Shown here piece by piece: positions 24,548 through 32,608 of a stretch of DNA of 64,000 bases (position 1 is its first letter; every line of letters begins with the position of its first letter). A program made the position numbers and the translations under genes. Below the pieces are notes generated by a model that saw only the letters and a program-made list of their open reading frames with translations, was not told the origin of the DNA and made no database searches. The stretch comes from Scatomonas sp963930955. Lineage in GTDB: Bacteria > Bacillota > Clostridia > Lachnospirales > Lachnospiraceae. The DNA lies in contig OZ006967.1 of NCBI GenBank assembly GCA_963930955.1, positions 2,356,001-2,420,000 on the forward strand, in the 5' to 3' direction.

Positions 24548-26106
24548 GGTTCCACCAGCCTTTCTTTCAAGGACAGTCCGCATTTCCATTCAAAAACCAC
24601 TTCTTTTCTGGACAGTACGGTGATCCGCTCCACGAAGGAAAGGAAAATTTCATCATCGAATTCCGTCATCATGGTTCCTTTGGATGTAAACCGGAGCAAC
24701 CGCTGCAATTCCTCTATTTTGACCATATCTCCATTGACAGAGCGCATCAGCCCATCCTTTTCCTGCCGCAGGGCTTCCGCTTCCGCTGCAAGTTCATTAC
24801 TTTCCTTATTAAAAAGAGCAGGCTCCAGATAGCCGCTTGCCATCAGGTTCGTCAGCACCTGTTTCTGCTCCCTGTTTTTCTCGATTGCCGTTTCCAGTTC
24901 TTCAATCTTTAGCAGCCGGGATTGAGCATTCAGTCCCCGCAGGCTTTGCAAAAGAGGACGCAGCACCATCTGATGTCCAAAGACCAGCTTATTCATCATG
25001 GTAACAAACGCCAGTTTCAAAGCATCATCCGTGATGTATTTCTGCGAACAGCTTTCCTTGTCTTTCAGATGATTGGCACAAGCCCAGGCCACATACTGGC
25101 CGCTGGGTTTATAATGCATTCGTCTCTTATATTTGCCGCCGCATTCTCCACAGCAGATCCGGCCGGAAAAGCCGTACCGGTTCTGGTATCTCCCGGTATC
25201 ATAGCCATTTCCTTTTTCACGCCCCCGCTGTTTCAAAACCGCATTGGCACGTTCAAATTCTTCCCGGCTGATGATTGCCTCATGGTGGTCCTGCATGAGA
25301 TACTGGTCAACTTCTCCCCGGTTCTGATGGCGATTAAAACTGCTGTCCGTATAAGTCTTCTGGAACAGGACGTCACCCGTATACTTTTCATTCCCAATGA
25401 TGCCGTTAACAGTACCCGGCGTCCAATGCCCGCCACGCTTGGTAGCAACGCCCCGTTTATTCAATTCATCGGCAATCGCATGGGTACTTTTCCCTGCCAG
25501 CGTATCCGCAAAGATCTGTTTCACAATCTCTGCCTGTTCCGGCACGATTACCATTTTCCCTTCCACGTTGGCATAGCCGTATGGGGGATAGGAAATAATG
25601 AAGGTGCCATTCTGGAATCGCCGCTTGATGCCCCATTTCTCATTCTCAGAAATAGACACAGACTCACTTTCTGCCAGGCCGCTTAAGATAGAAAGCATCA
25701 ATTCGCTTTCCATGGAGCCCGTGTTTATATTTTCCTTTTCAAAATAAATGTAGATATTCAAGTCCAGCAGTTTCCGCACCAATTCCAGGCAGTCTGTGGT
25801 ATTCCGGGCAAACCGGCTGATGGACTTGGTAATGACGAAGTCAATCGTTCCTCTCTCGCAGGCGGCAACCATCGCCAGCAGCCCATCCCGCTTTTCTTTT
25901 TTCGTGCCAGAGATGCCTTCGTCATAGTAAAGTCCGGCAAATTCCCAATCGTCATTGGATTTGATATAGTTCTCATAGTGTGCCTTCTGCGCTGCCAGGC
26001 TGACAAGCTGTTCCTCACTGGCTGTAGACACCCGGCAGTAGGCAGCCACTCTGATTTTCTTCTTTCCAAGGGATGCATTCTCCGCAATCTTGGTGATCCG
26101 TTTCAT
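24544..26106 (-). CDS. Large serine recombinase (prophage), first of three
   Basis: 520 residues. Catalytic Ser in AAYCRVSTASEEQ, SRFARNTTDCLELV helix motif, recombinase domain (AIADELNKRGVATKRGGHW), zinc ribbon (CGECGGKYKRR, then CANHLKDKESC), and a C-terminal coiled coil. It is the upstream gene of the coupled recombinase trio. With the 523-residue protein it may form a heteromeric recombinase, or each may serve a different direction. Attachment sites were not identified. Confidence 0.88.
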   Translation of the reverse strand: MKRITKIAENASLGKKKIRVAAYCRVSTASEEQLVSLAAQKAHYENYIKSNDDWEFAGLYYDEGISGTKKEKRDGLLAMVAACERGTIDFVITKSISRFARNTTDCLELVRKLLDLNIYIYFEKENINTGSMESELMLSILSGLAESESVSISENEKWGIKRRFQNGTFIISYPPYGYANVEGKMVIVPEQAEIVKQIFADTLAGKSTHAIADELNKRGVATKRGGHWTPGTVNGIIGNEKYTGDVLFQKTYTDSSFNRHQNRGEVDQYLMQDHHEAIISREEFERANAVLKQRGREKGNGYDTGRYQNRYGFSGRICCGECGGKYKRRMHYKPSGQYVAWACANHLKDKESCSQKYITDDALKLAFVTMMNKLVFGHQMVLRPLLQSLRGLNAQSRLLKIEELETAIEKNREQKQVLTNLMASGYLEPALFNKESNELAAEAEALRQEKDGLMRSVNGDMVKIEELQRLLRFTSKGTMMTEFDDEIFLSFVERITVLSRKEVVFEWKCGLSLKERLVEP

Positions 26107-26166
26107 CCTCTCACCTCTCTTTCGGTACGGACATATTCGCTCTAAAACCTATAAATAGCAAGTCAT

Positions 26167-26568
26167 TCAGGGCATAATCCGGGCCAGATAAGGAGAGAAA
26201 GACTGGCGGTTTTTCACCGTGATTTTGTCCATTTCTTCCTTGGTAATCAGGCCTGTCTCCCGCAGATTTTTCAACAGTTTCTGCGCCATGTAATAGTCAA
26301 ATTCCTTTTGCAGCATCTCCGATGTAAAAAGTTGTCCAGCTGCAGAATGAACATTCTTCTCAGGTCCTTCACCACTCTCTACTCCTTTTTCCCTTCGTAC
26401 TTTACTGTGATTCGCTACAATTGTCTCCCCTGTCTCTAATTTCTTTACATTTCGGTAAATACTGCTTTTTACAATATCTTCCGCCTTTACGAATCCGTCA
26501 GATATTCCTTCATGTGCCTTTTCTTTTCTCTGACGCAACACAATTACAGATTTTTGTTTCTCCATCAT
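26167..26568 (-). CDS. SHOCT-domain protein of the prophage recombination module
   Basis: 133 residues starting at the ATG 26568 after GGAGG (spacing 4; a second ATG follows directly). The C-terminal 45 residues contain LLKNLRETGLITKEEMDKI, the short SHOCT helix pair found at protein ends. The N-terminal half is basic and without a recognised domain. It lies between the lysin terminator and the recombinase trio. Similar genes accompany such trios in Clostridia prophages; the function is unknown. Confidence 0.7.
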   Translation of the reverse strand: MMEKQKSVIVLRQRKEKAHEGISDGFVKAEDIVKSSIYRNVKKLETGETIVANHSKVRREKGVESGEGPEKNVHSAAGQLFTSEMLQKEFDYYMAQKLLKNLRETGLITKEEMDKITVKNRQSFSPYLARIMP

Positions 26569-26642
26569 TGGCCCTCCAATCATCAGGGGCTTTTACCCTC
26601 TAACTCTGAAAGGACAAATTTCCTGTTTCCCAGCGGGCAAAT

Positions 26643-26697
26643 AAAAAAATCCCGTATATAATCAGCTGTCTTAAGCTAACCATACACGGGATTTTAA
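26643..26697 (-). terminator. Rho-independent terminator after endolysin
   Basis: An inverted repeat pairs AAATCCCGTGTA with its complement about 25 bases on, and a run of T follows on the minus strand. It lies just after the endolysin stop (26709), separating the late lysis genes from the SHOCT/recombinase genes. Confidence 0.7.
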
Positions 26698-26708
26698 TAT
26701 TCTTATTG

Positions 26709-27799
26709 TTATGAGATTTTTTCAGCATAATCAAGAGAGATCCATCCTGCTCCGGATTTCAAGCGTCCCCATCCAGTATCTGAGCCTTTGCCAGTCTGCT
26801 TCTCTACGATGGTAAACACGCCCTTACCGGTAAATTTCCCCGTCTTAGCATAGTTCGTCCCCGGCCCTTTGCGGATGTTTAAATCTGTGATGGAAACCCG
26901 TACCAGATACGGGGAAAACGCTGCCGTGTCCAGTGTATAGATATTTACGCCATTTTCATCAAATACACTATATCCCGGATTCTTATCCACGCAGTTCTTT
27001 GCGTTCTCCAGAACACGGAAGGCTCCGATCTGCGACTTGGCATCCGCCCAGGTCTTGCGTACCCGATACCAGATGTCGGCAGTCCCGGAAGCGCCGCCCG
27101 CCGTACCGCAGATGTTCTTCAAGATGGTCAGGATTTTCTCCCCATACCCGGCTCCGGCAGCCCAGCCTTTCTCCTGGGGATTTTCCTGCTGCCCGAGCCA
27201 CTCCACATATTCCGCGCTGCCCCTGGTGACGTACTTAAAACGCGGGTCAACGCAGTCATTTTGCAAAGCGTCGGTGGAAGCATACGCTTTCAGGTGCTGG
27301 ATCTGCGCCCGTATACCGAGTTGCGGCGTGTCAAAGGAATTGCCCTTCAGCCCGTTGCTCGTCACGCCCATCCCGCAGAAGTTGTTCTGGTCCAAGGTAA
27401 CCGCAGAGCCGGAGAAGGTAAAGTTCCCGGTCTCCAGGCAGGACTGTGCGAAGGCGATGTCGCCGCGCACGCCCTCTGTCTTCCCCTCGGACATGTACAG
27501 CGGGATCATATCCAGGACGCTCTGCGGAACCTGCGGGTTTTTGGCTTTGATGTAGGTTTCCATCTGTTCCGCCGTGGCCACAGCGGTCCCCATGATCCTG
27601 GTGTAGCCGCCAGTATCCGAAGAAGGGCCTTTATCCATCGCCGCCTTGACTGCCCGGCGGAAGGTATCCATCGTATAGCCCATACCAAGCTGCGTCCAGA
27701 GATGCTCCGGGTCGCCGTGGTTGGATGCGATGCCCCGGCTGTGTCCTTCCCGGTGGCTGATGATCACGCCGTCTGCGGTCGGGTTCAGGCTGTACTGCC
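26709..27799 (-). pseudogene. Endolysin, 3' part (split by nested element)
   Basis: This is the downstream 362 codons of a phage lysin whose first 137 codons are at 39303-39716. It begins QYSLNPTADGV and completes the amidase_2 fold (HREGHSRGIASNHG, with a zinc-ligand-type His). A glucosaminidase-like domain follows (about 60-240 of this part: IAFAQSCLETGNFTF, NNFCGMG), then a C-terminal SH3b domain (LNIRKGPGTNYAKTGKF). Joined at the core dinucleotide (plus strand CC, 27798-27799 with 39306-39307) the codon CGG (Arg) and frame are restored, giving 499 residues. In the present state it has no proper start and is not expected to make active lysin. Confidence 0.85.
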
Positions 27800-27827
27800 T
27801 GCACCAAACCAATATAATCCGAACCAG
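27798..27827. other. attL-side junction of nested element
   Basis: Plus strand: lysin sequence up to GCTGTACTGCC ends at 27799, then element sequence begins TGCACCAAACC. The inner arm AATCCGAACCAG (27816-27827) is the inverted copy of CTGGTTCGGATT near the other end (39283-39294). The shared crossover dinucleotide is CC. Rejoining gives an attB of about GCTGTACTGCCGGCACAGC inside the lysin gene. Confidence 0.75.
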
Positions 27828-27962
27828 TTCTTCCCTGTGGGGGACGGGTTCGGATTATTTGTTTATTTCGAGAGATATGAAAATACATATTTCCCAAACG
27901 GCGTGATAAAGCGCCCTGAATTCAAACCGCGAGGATCGCGAAAGAAAAAGGCAGACAAGTAA
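27800..27962 (+). other. Displaced C-terminal coding end of the element's recombinase
   Basis: 54 codons (PAPNQYNPNQFFPVGDGFG to RGSRKKKADK, then TAA). In the integrated state they have no start. If the element circularises, the recombinase gene ending TGC TCA CC at 39307 continues in frame here as CCT GCA CCA. The basic C-terminus is plausible for a recombinase tail. The frame match, the exact stop and the terminator immediately after all support it being the native 3' end. Confidence 0.8.
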
Positions 27963-27963
27963 A

Positions 27964-28009
27964 AAACAGGCAAGTCAATCCCCAAATCGGCGGATTGACT
28001 TGCCTGTTT
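27964..28009. terminator. Strong bidirectional terminator hairpin
   Basis: An 18-bp perfect stem (AAACAGGCAAGTCAATCC at 27964 with its complement ending 28009) and a 10-base loop, with A-run before and T-run after. It lies between the recombinase C-terminal end (stop 27962, plus) and the small gene ending at 28016 (minus), so it can stop transcription from both. Confidence 0.8.
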
Positions 28010-28015
28010 CTATAT

Positions 28016-28207
28016 TTAGTCAGCGGCTTGTGCTGCAATTTCTTTATCTGGCTTTTCTGCCTGTTGCGCTTTCCATTCTGCAAATTCCCGCTGCCCTTCC
28101 TCACTCTCATAGAAGGCAAGAATGTCGGGGAAAATGCACCGCGCTATGATCTCAATTTCCCGTTGCGGAATTGAGGTGTTGTTTATCAATTTCTTCTTTC
28201 TGACCAA
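28016..28207 (-). CDS. Small conserved protein of unknown function
   Basis: 63 residues from a TTG start at 28207, or fewer from an inner TTG. It reads REIEIIARCIFPDILAFYES, then EEGQREFAEWKAQQAEK. Small acidic proteins of this type follow dnaC-like genes in Clostridia mobile elements. The upstream region was replaced by the IS3 insertion, whose end is only about 10 bases away, so expression may be lost. The function is unknown. Confidence 0.55.
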   Translation of the reverse strand: MVRKKKLINNTSIPQREIEIIARCIFPDILAFYESEEGQREFAEWKAQQAEKPDKEIAAQAAD

Positions 28208-28289
28208 CAAATGGTGTGGTATAAAAAAAGTTGACAGCTTATTCTCAAGGATTTCATAATAAAACCAAGAGAATAAGGAGGTATTCAAA

Positions 28290-28622
28290 GTGGCACGTAA
28301 ATATGACCATGAATACAAAGTACAGGCAGTAAAGCTTGCCAAAGAAATCGGTGGCGCTAAGGCTGCTAAAGAATTAGGAATCCCAGAAGGAACCATTCAT
28401 ACCTGGCTGAAAGCTGTTAGAGCCGGTAAGTTGGATATCGGAGAAGGCTCCCATACTCCCACCAGCGCAATGAGCCTGTCAGAAGAGATTACCATGCTGC
28501 GCAAACGGGTGAAGGAACAGGATAAGGAAATCCGTCGCCTGAAGGAAGAGAACGAATTCCTGGAGGAAGCCAGTGCTTTTTTCGCCGCCAGCCGTCGGAA
28601 GTCAGCAAAAACCAGAGAATGA
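28290..28622 (+). CDS. IS3-family transposase OrfA
   Basis: 110 residues: an N-terminal helix-turn-helix (YKVQAVKLAKEIGGAKAAKE, then GTIHTWLKAV) and a C-terminal leucine-zipper-like coiled coil (EITMLRKRVKEQDKEIRRLK). It binds the IS ends. Ends in ATGA overlap with orfB, so OrfB or an OrfAB fusion is made by coupling or frameshift. Confidence 0.9.
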   Translation: MARKYDHEYKVQAVKLAKEIGGAKAAKELGIPEGTIHTWLKAVRAGKLDIGEGSHTPTSAMSLSEEITMLRKRVKEQDKEIRRLKEENEFLEEASAFFAASRRKSAKTRE

Positions 28623-29527
28623 TCTTTCTGGCCCTGAAGACAGAGGACGGCAGGACTACCGGGAAAATCTCGTTCTACTGCAGAATGCTTGGGATCAGTC
28701 GTCAAGGCTTCTATAAATATCTTGCAAATAAAAACCGACCCTGGAAGTACCAGGATCTGGCAGATGCCATGAAAGAAATCGTCAGTGAGGATGAATGTAA
28801 CGATACTTATGGTCGAATCCGGATGTATCAGGCATTGCTGCTGAAACAGCCGAAAGGAGTGCGTATCCCCAGTGAAAGAACCGTATACCGGGTTATGGAT
28901 CAGATTGGCTTGAGCCATCGGCCCAAGAGAAAGCCAAATGGGATCACAAAGGCTGATCGCGAAGCCATGAAATCGGACGATCTGCTGAAGCGGGATTTCC
29001 GTTCTGATATCCCATTAGAAAAATGCATCACAGATATCACGGAGATCCCGGCATCCAATGGGAAACTGTATGTATCTGCGATTTTTGACTGCTTTGATCT
29101 TAGTGTCCTTGGTCTGGCAATGGAAACAAATATGAAAGCCGATCTATGTATCCATACATTGGAAAATGCCCTGACTGCTTATCCTACGTTGGAAGGCGCT
29201 GTCATCCACAGTGACCGCGGGACACAGTATACCAGCGAGTTCTACCGTCAGACCATCCGGGAGCATCATATCCATCAAAGCATGAACAGTGCCGGAGGGC
29301 GCTGCCATGATAATGCACGCTGCGAGAGCATGTGGGCCAGAATGAAGACGGAGCTCCTTTATGACCGTTATGACACAAAACAGATGGAAGTAGAAGAACT
29401 AAAGGTACTTATCTGGAGATACTTCCTCAGCTACTGGAACAATCGGAGGATCTGCTCTGCCAATGGAGGCCTTCCTCCCATGGTAAAACGCAGGCAGTAT
29501 TATGAGGCTTTGGAGGTGGCTGCATAG
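28619..29527 (+). CDS. IS3-family transposase OrfB (DDE)
   Basis: 302 residues with an rve integrase core. The DDE residues are visible: Asp in CITDITEI near 140, Asp in VIHSDRGTQYTS near 200, and Glu in CESMWARMKTELLYD near 238. An HTH_21 segment precedes the core. The gene appears intact, so the IS may be active. Confidence 0.92.
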   Translation: MIFLALKTEDGRTTGKISFYCRMLGISRQGFYKYLANKNRPWKYQDLADAMKEIVSEDECNDTYGRIRMYQALLLKQPKGVRIPSERTVYRVMDQIGLSHRPKRKPNGITKADREAMKSDDLLKRDFRSDIPLEKCITDITEIPASNGKLYVSAIFDCFDLSVLGLAMETNMKADLCIHTLENALTAYPTLEGAVIHSDRGTQYTSEFYRQTIREHHIHQSMNSAGGRCHDNARCESMWARMKTELLYDRYDTKQMEVEELKVLIWRYFLSYWNNRRICSANGGLPPMVKRRQYYEALEVAA

Positions 29528-29597
29528 TCAGTGATATCCTTGAGAAAAATGTGTCAACTAATCTTGACAATATCAAAACGACTCCTCTCTCATATGT

Positions 29598-30455
29598 TCA
29601 GGTGCCCTGATTCAGAATTTTCGCCGCCCGTTTCACATTTTCCGCCGCGTTGCCCTTTCGGAAATTCTCGCCGTTAAACTGGATAGGGACGCAGACTTCC
29701 AAAACCCTGTCGTAGATGCGGCGCTCATCCAAATCGGCAGCTTTCTGCATCACGGAGAGCGGGATGTTGGTGGTGACGATCATCGGTTTGCCGGTCAGCA
29801 GCCGTTTGTTGACCACATCAAACACGCGCTCCCTGCCGAAGCTGGTGTTCCGCTCCGCGCCCAGGTCATCCAAAATCAGCAGCTCCGGGCGCATCAGTGT
29901 TTTCAGGTAGGCATCCCGGTCAGCGCCGAAATTGCCCTGCATCCGGTTCACCACATCGGACAGCCCGACAAACAGGACGGAAACCATTCTTTCAATCAGG
30001 GCGTTGGCAATGCATCCCGCCGCATAGGATTTTCCGGTGCCTACATTGCCGAACAGAAGCAGCCCGGTTCCATCTTGGCGGAAAGCATCCCAGTTTTCGG
30101 AATATCTTCTTGCTTTAACAAGCTGTGGGGTCATCACTTCGGCATTTTCAAACCGCCATCCGGCGGCGGGAATATCCCGGAACGCCTCAGAGCGGAGCAT
30201 GGCAATCCGGTTCAGGCGCTCCAGCTCCCGCTGTTCCGCTTCACGCCGCGCCCGTTCCTCAGCCGCGCATTTACAGGCAATCGGGTGCTTGTCCAATCCA
30301 TTTTTGCGGTACTGTTCTGGGAAATAGGCTTCCTTGGGCGTGTGGCACTTGCCGCAGTATTTCAGCCCGTCATCCGAGTTGATATAATCATCCGGGGCGG
30401 TGCTCCGGGTATCTGATGCCTCAACGATTGCAGCCATGATTGGATTTGCATTCAC
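29598..30455 (-). CDS. DnaC-like helicase loader ATPase
   Basis: 285 residues from a GTG start 7 nt after AGGAAGGAG (an ATG two codons upstream is too close to it). A Cys cluster near the N-terminus (CGKCHTPKE, CKCAAEE) precedes the AAA domain: Walker A LFGNVGTGKSYAAG near 140, Walker B LLILDDLGAE near 195, sensor VTTNIPL. It should load the replicative helicase for element replication. It overlaps the repA stop, forming a replication operon. The repA partner is degraded, so the module is probably inactive. Confidence 0.85.
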   Translation of the reverse strand: MNANPIMAAIVEASDTRSTAPDDYINSDDGLKYCGKCHTPKEAYFPEQYRKNGLDKHPIACKCAAEERARREAEQRELERLNRIAMLRSEAFRDIPAAGWRFENAEVMTPQLVKARRYSENWDAFRQDGTGLLLFGNVGTGKSYAAGCIANALIERMVSVLFVGLSDVVNRMQGNFGADRDAYLKTLMRPELLILDDLGAERNTSFGRERVFDVVNKRLLTGKPMIVTTNIPLSVMQKAADLDERRIYDRVLEVCVPIQFNGENFRKGNAAENVKRAAKILNQGT

Positions 30456-31170
30456 AAGCATTCTCCTTCCTCATAGGTCTCTGTGTAGTCGAAATTTTTA
30501 CCGGGCTTCGATTTGCTGTCCTCGTCCAGCCACTTGCGGATTGTGGCGTAATGGTTGGCGTAGTGCTTCCCGCTGGACGCCATATAGGCCGACAGCCGGT
30601 TGATGTAGTCCTCATACTGGCTGGGATATGTGGATTGCAGTTCAGCCAGTTCACTGTCCAAAAGGAAAACATTCTGATACTGCCCAAAACAGCGGCGGGC
30701 GTATTCTCTCCTGTTATTCTGACTGTAATCTGTTTTCTTCTTCGTCTTTCTTACTTATGGGCAAATTTTGCCCCATACAAGGGGAAGATTCCAGCCCATC
30801 CATTGGGCAGAACTTGCCCTCTGGACGGGAAGAAAGCTGCACCTCATCGGGCAGTTGCAGGAAAATGCGGTTTGCCCGGTTCCAGCCCTGCCGGACGCGG
30901 GTGATGAGGCCCGCATTTTCCAGCTCGGCCAGAGCGGCCTTGACCGTTCGCTCGCTCCGGTTCAGGTCATTTGCCATCTGCCGGATGGTATAAATCACAT
31001 AGACATTCCCATCCTCCGACACCCAGCCGGATTTCTGAGAGAGCTGTGTGCGTCCCAGAAGAAGGGCATAGAGCAGTTTGGCATTGATCGAGTATTCTCC
31101 CCGAAGGATAAACCGGGGCAACGGCACGAAAGGCGGCAGCGGGGTATCGGTTTTGTAGTAGATGGCACAT
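30452..31170 (-). pseudogene. Replication initiator (RepA_N-type), frameshifted
   Basis: A replication initiator A-like gene broken in two places. A well placed ATG (31170, after AAGGAAGTG) reads MC then shifts by one base before IYYKTDTPLPPFVPLPRF. The body (31127 to 30714) has the winged-helix segment VIYTIRQMANDLNRSERTVK. After KKDEEEN (near 30735) the frame stops, but the next frame continues TDYSQNNRREYARRCFGQYQ to YEEGECL at 30452. The C-terminal part carries YANHYATIRKWLDED, typical of the family. Alternatively a GTG at 31127 could start a 137-residue truncated protein. Confidence 0.65.
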
Positions 31171-31196
31171 CACTTCCTTTCTTCGGCGCAGGGCAA

Positions 31197-31373
31197 TTAA
31201 GGCGGGCGGTTGGATCGTTTGGAGTGGTAATGTGGGCAGACGATCACCGCAGCACGGAAACTTTGTTTGCAGTTGTAGACGCACTTGCGACACAAGGCGT
31301 TATAGGTGATGCGTCCCCGGTCGTTCAGGAAGAACACCCATTCCTCTTTTCGTTTTTTACTCATACGCGGCAT
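31197..31373 (-). CDS. Small cysteine-rich protein of mobile elements
   Basis: 58 residues with AGGAGG 5 nt before the ATG. It reads MPRMSKKRKEEWVFFLND at the N-terminus and has Cys at positions 28, 31, 35 and 46, suggesting a small metal-binding or disulphide-free knot. Similar short proteins sit between mobC and repA in Clostridia conjugative/mobilisable elements. The function is unknown. It starts 15 bp after the mobC stop and is likely cotranscribed. Confidence 0.65.
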   Translation of the reverse strand: MPRMSKKRKEEWVFFLNDRGRITYNALCRKCVYNCKQSFRAAVIVCPHYHSKRSNRPP

Positions 31374-31388
31374 AGCGGCCTCCTGTGG

Positions 31389-31718
31389 TTATAATTCCTT
31401 TCGCTGGGTCTCTTTGAGCAGCGACCAAATCTCGACCTGCCGTTCTTTTAGCTCCGCAACATCCTCAGCGTAGAGATTCCCGGTGCTGTTGATCCGGCGG
31501 CAAATCTGGTTGATATTCCCGGCAACCCGGCTGACGGCTGCGGCCAGCTTTTTCTGCTGGGTGTAATCCACTTTGATGATGTAGCCGTCGATTGCCATTT
31601 TTCTGAGATATGCGCCCATGTTCTTAGTCCCAAGCTGCGCCATCTTGTTTTGGATAAGCTTCCGCTCCTGCTCGGTGACGCAGAACTCGATGCGGATCGG
31701 TCTTGTGCGTTCAGCCAT
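31389..31718 (-). CDS. mobC: MobC-like relaxosome accessory protein
   Basis: 109 residues. N-terminal ribbon-helix-helix-type segment (RIEFCVTEQERKLIQNKMAQ) followed by the MobC motif LRKMAIDGYIIKVDYTQ and NINQICRRINSTGNLY. MobC binds oriT and helps the relaxase nick DNA for transfer. No relaxase gene is found in this element, so mobilisation would need one in trans. AAGGAGG precedes the start and is part of the repeated leader upstream. Confidence 0.82.
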   Translation of the reverse strand: MAERTRPIRIEFCVTEQERKLIQNKMAQLGTKNMGAYLRKMAIDGYIIKVDYTQQKKLAAAVSRVAGNINQICRRINSTGNLYAEDVAELKERQVEIWSLLKETQRKEL

Positions 31719-31738
31719 TGGATATTCGCCTCCTTCAA

Positions 31739-31978
31739 ACTACAATGGACATTTCAAGCGGAAAACTTGGTACTGTGCAAAGAATTTTTCTGAACATGAA
31801 ACCTTCCTTCACTTTACAACGGACATTTTATTCGCAGATTAGCGGGTAAGGCGGGAATAAAATTTCCAAGCCGGAAAGTGCCTCCCAATTTACAACGGAC
31901 ACTTTTTAGGCTAAACGCAGGTATGGCAGCAAAATATTTTTGAACCGAATTCCCCTCCTACTTTACAACGGACATTTT
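31739..31978. repeat. Four direct repeats upstream of mobC (possible oriT or leader array)
   Basis: The sequence TTTACAACGGACATTT or a close variant starts near 31739, 31813, 31889 and 31962, a spacing of 73-76 bases (about seven helical turns). On the minus strand each unit reads AAATGTCCGTTGTAAA followed by a purine-rich AGGAGG-like stretch, and the copy nearest mobC provides its ribosome binding site. The position next to mobC suggests relaxosome binding sites (oriT) or a replicated leader. There is no protein-coding gene in this stretch. Confidence 0.6.
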
Positions 31979-32608
31979 CTCCGAGAAAAACAGGGGTCTG
32001 CTTGAAAAAAGTGAAAATAAAAATGCTCCCGGCTTTGGAAAAAGCGGAAGCATCATGTTCTGCGGATATGAGATTTGAGAGAACAGCAAGCACAGCCGCT
32101 GTCCGTACACAGCGGCGAAATGAGCGTTCCGGCCTGTCTGCCAGTCTGCTCATTTGTTCTTGTTGGGAGCACCCAAACCCCTATAAAAACGCCACTTTGT
32201 TGTTGTAGAAAGGAACTGAAAAGTATTACCGCTTCAAGTTTGAAGAAATCCGCTTTTCCGATGAGAAAATGGTGACTTTGGTGGAAAAGATCGGATGTCA
32301 TAATTTAACAAAAAATCGTGCTCGTAGGATGAAAGGATAAGTCGTTTTTAGAAAAGCGCTCAAGAAGTGCTCGTTCACAAGTTCTAAAAATAAACCATAC
32401 GCAACCGGATTGACAGCAAAAGAGGTCTGGAGTTGTACTCCAGGCCTCTTTTGCTGTGCATACGGATAAGAGCTATCATACCTCTGCTTTTACATTCAGT
32501 CTTAAAAGCGGAGCCTGACGAAAACGCCAATATTTGCCAGGAAGAGCATAGATGCCGACCGGGATTAAATACAGTTTTTTGGGGAGTCTAGGACCCCTCA
32601 TTTTTTCT
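31979..32608. other. Non-coding stretch with decayed frames and a hairpin
   Basis: About 630 bases between the repeats and the telA gene. A plus-strand frame at 32002-32208 (68 codons, RFERTASTAAVRTQRRNERS) continues after a TAG stop, in the same frame, as EKYYRFKFEEIRFSDEKMV to 32340; it looks like a decayed gene of unknown identity. A pair TTTTTAGAA/TTCTAAAAA lies at about 32345-32391. No promoter was identified with confidence. Confidence 0.4.
32414..32456. terminator. Long hairpin, possible terminator
   Basis: Stem of 20 bp (CAGCAAAAGAGGTCTGGAGT with its complement, one mismatch) around a TGT loop. No clear T-run follows on either side, so it may be a terminator, an RNA-stability element or part of oriT. 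It sits about 150 bases downstream of telA. Confidence 0.5.

Larger units (their letters stand above)
28217..29573 (+). mobile_element. IS3-family insertion sequence
   Basis: About 1.36 kb. Inverted ends are GTTGACAGCTTATTCTCAAG (28230) against the complement of CTTGAGAAAAATGTGTCAAC (29538-29557). Outer limits are approximate because the terminal bases are less well matched. It carries orfA and orfB overlapping by 4 bp. It sits between the DnaC-like gene and a small gene of the nested element. I could not confirm a target duplication. Confidence 0.8.

Noticed and set aside
27261..27962. 233-codon plus-strand open frame
   Set aside because: Most is antisense to the lysin. Only the part after the crossover (27800-27962) is meaningful, as the displaced recombinase tail.
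31739..31978. Possible CRISPR array
   Set aside because: Only four repeats of about 16 bp at 75-bp spacing; intervals share purine-rich parts and are too long. The position at mobC fits relaxosome or leader repeats better.
32002..32208. 68-codon plus-strand gene
   Set aside because: No good ribosome binding site; it looks like a decayed frame interrupted by a stop, so it was described only within the gap.
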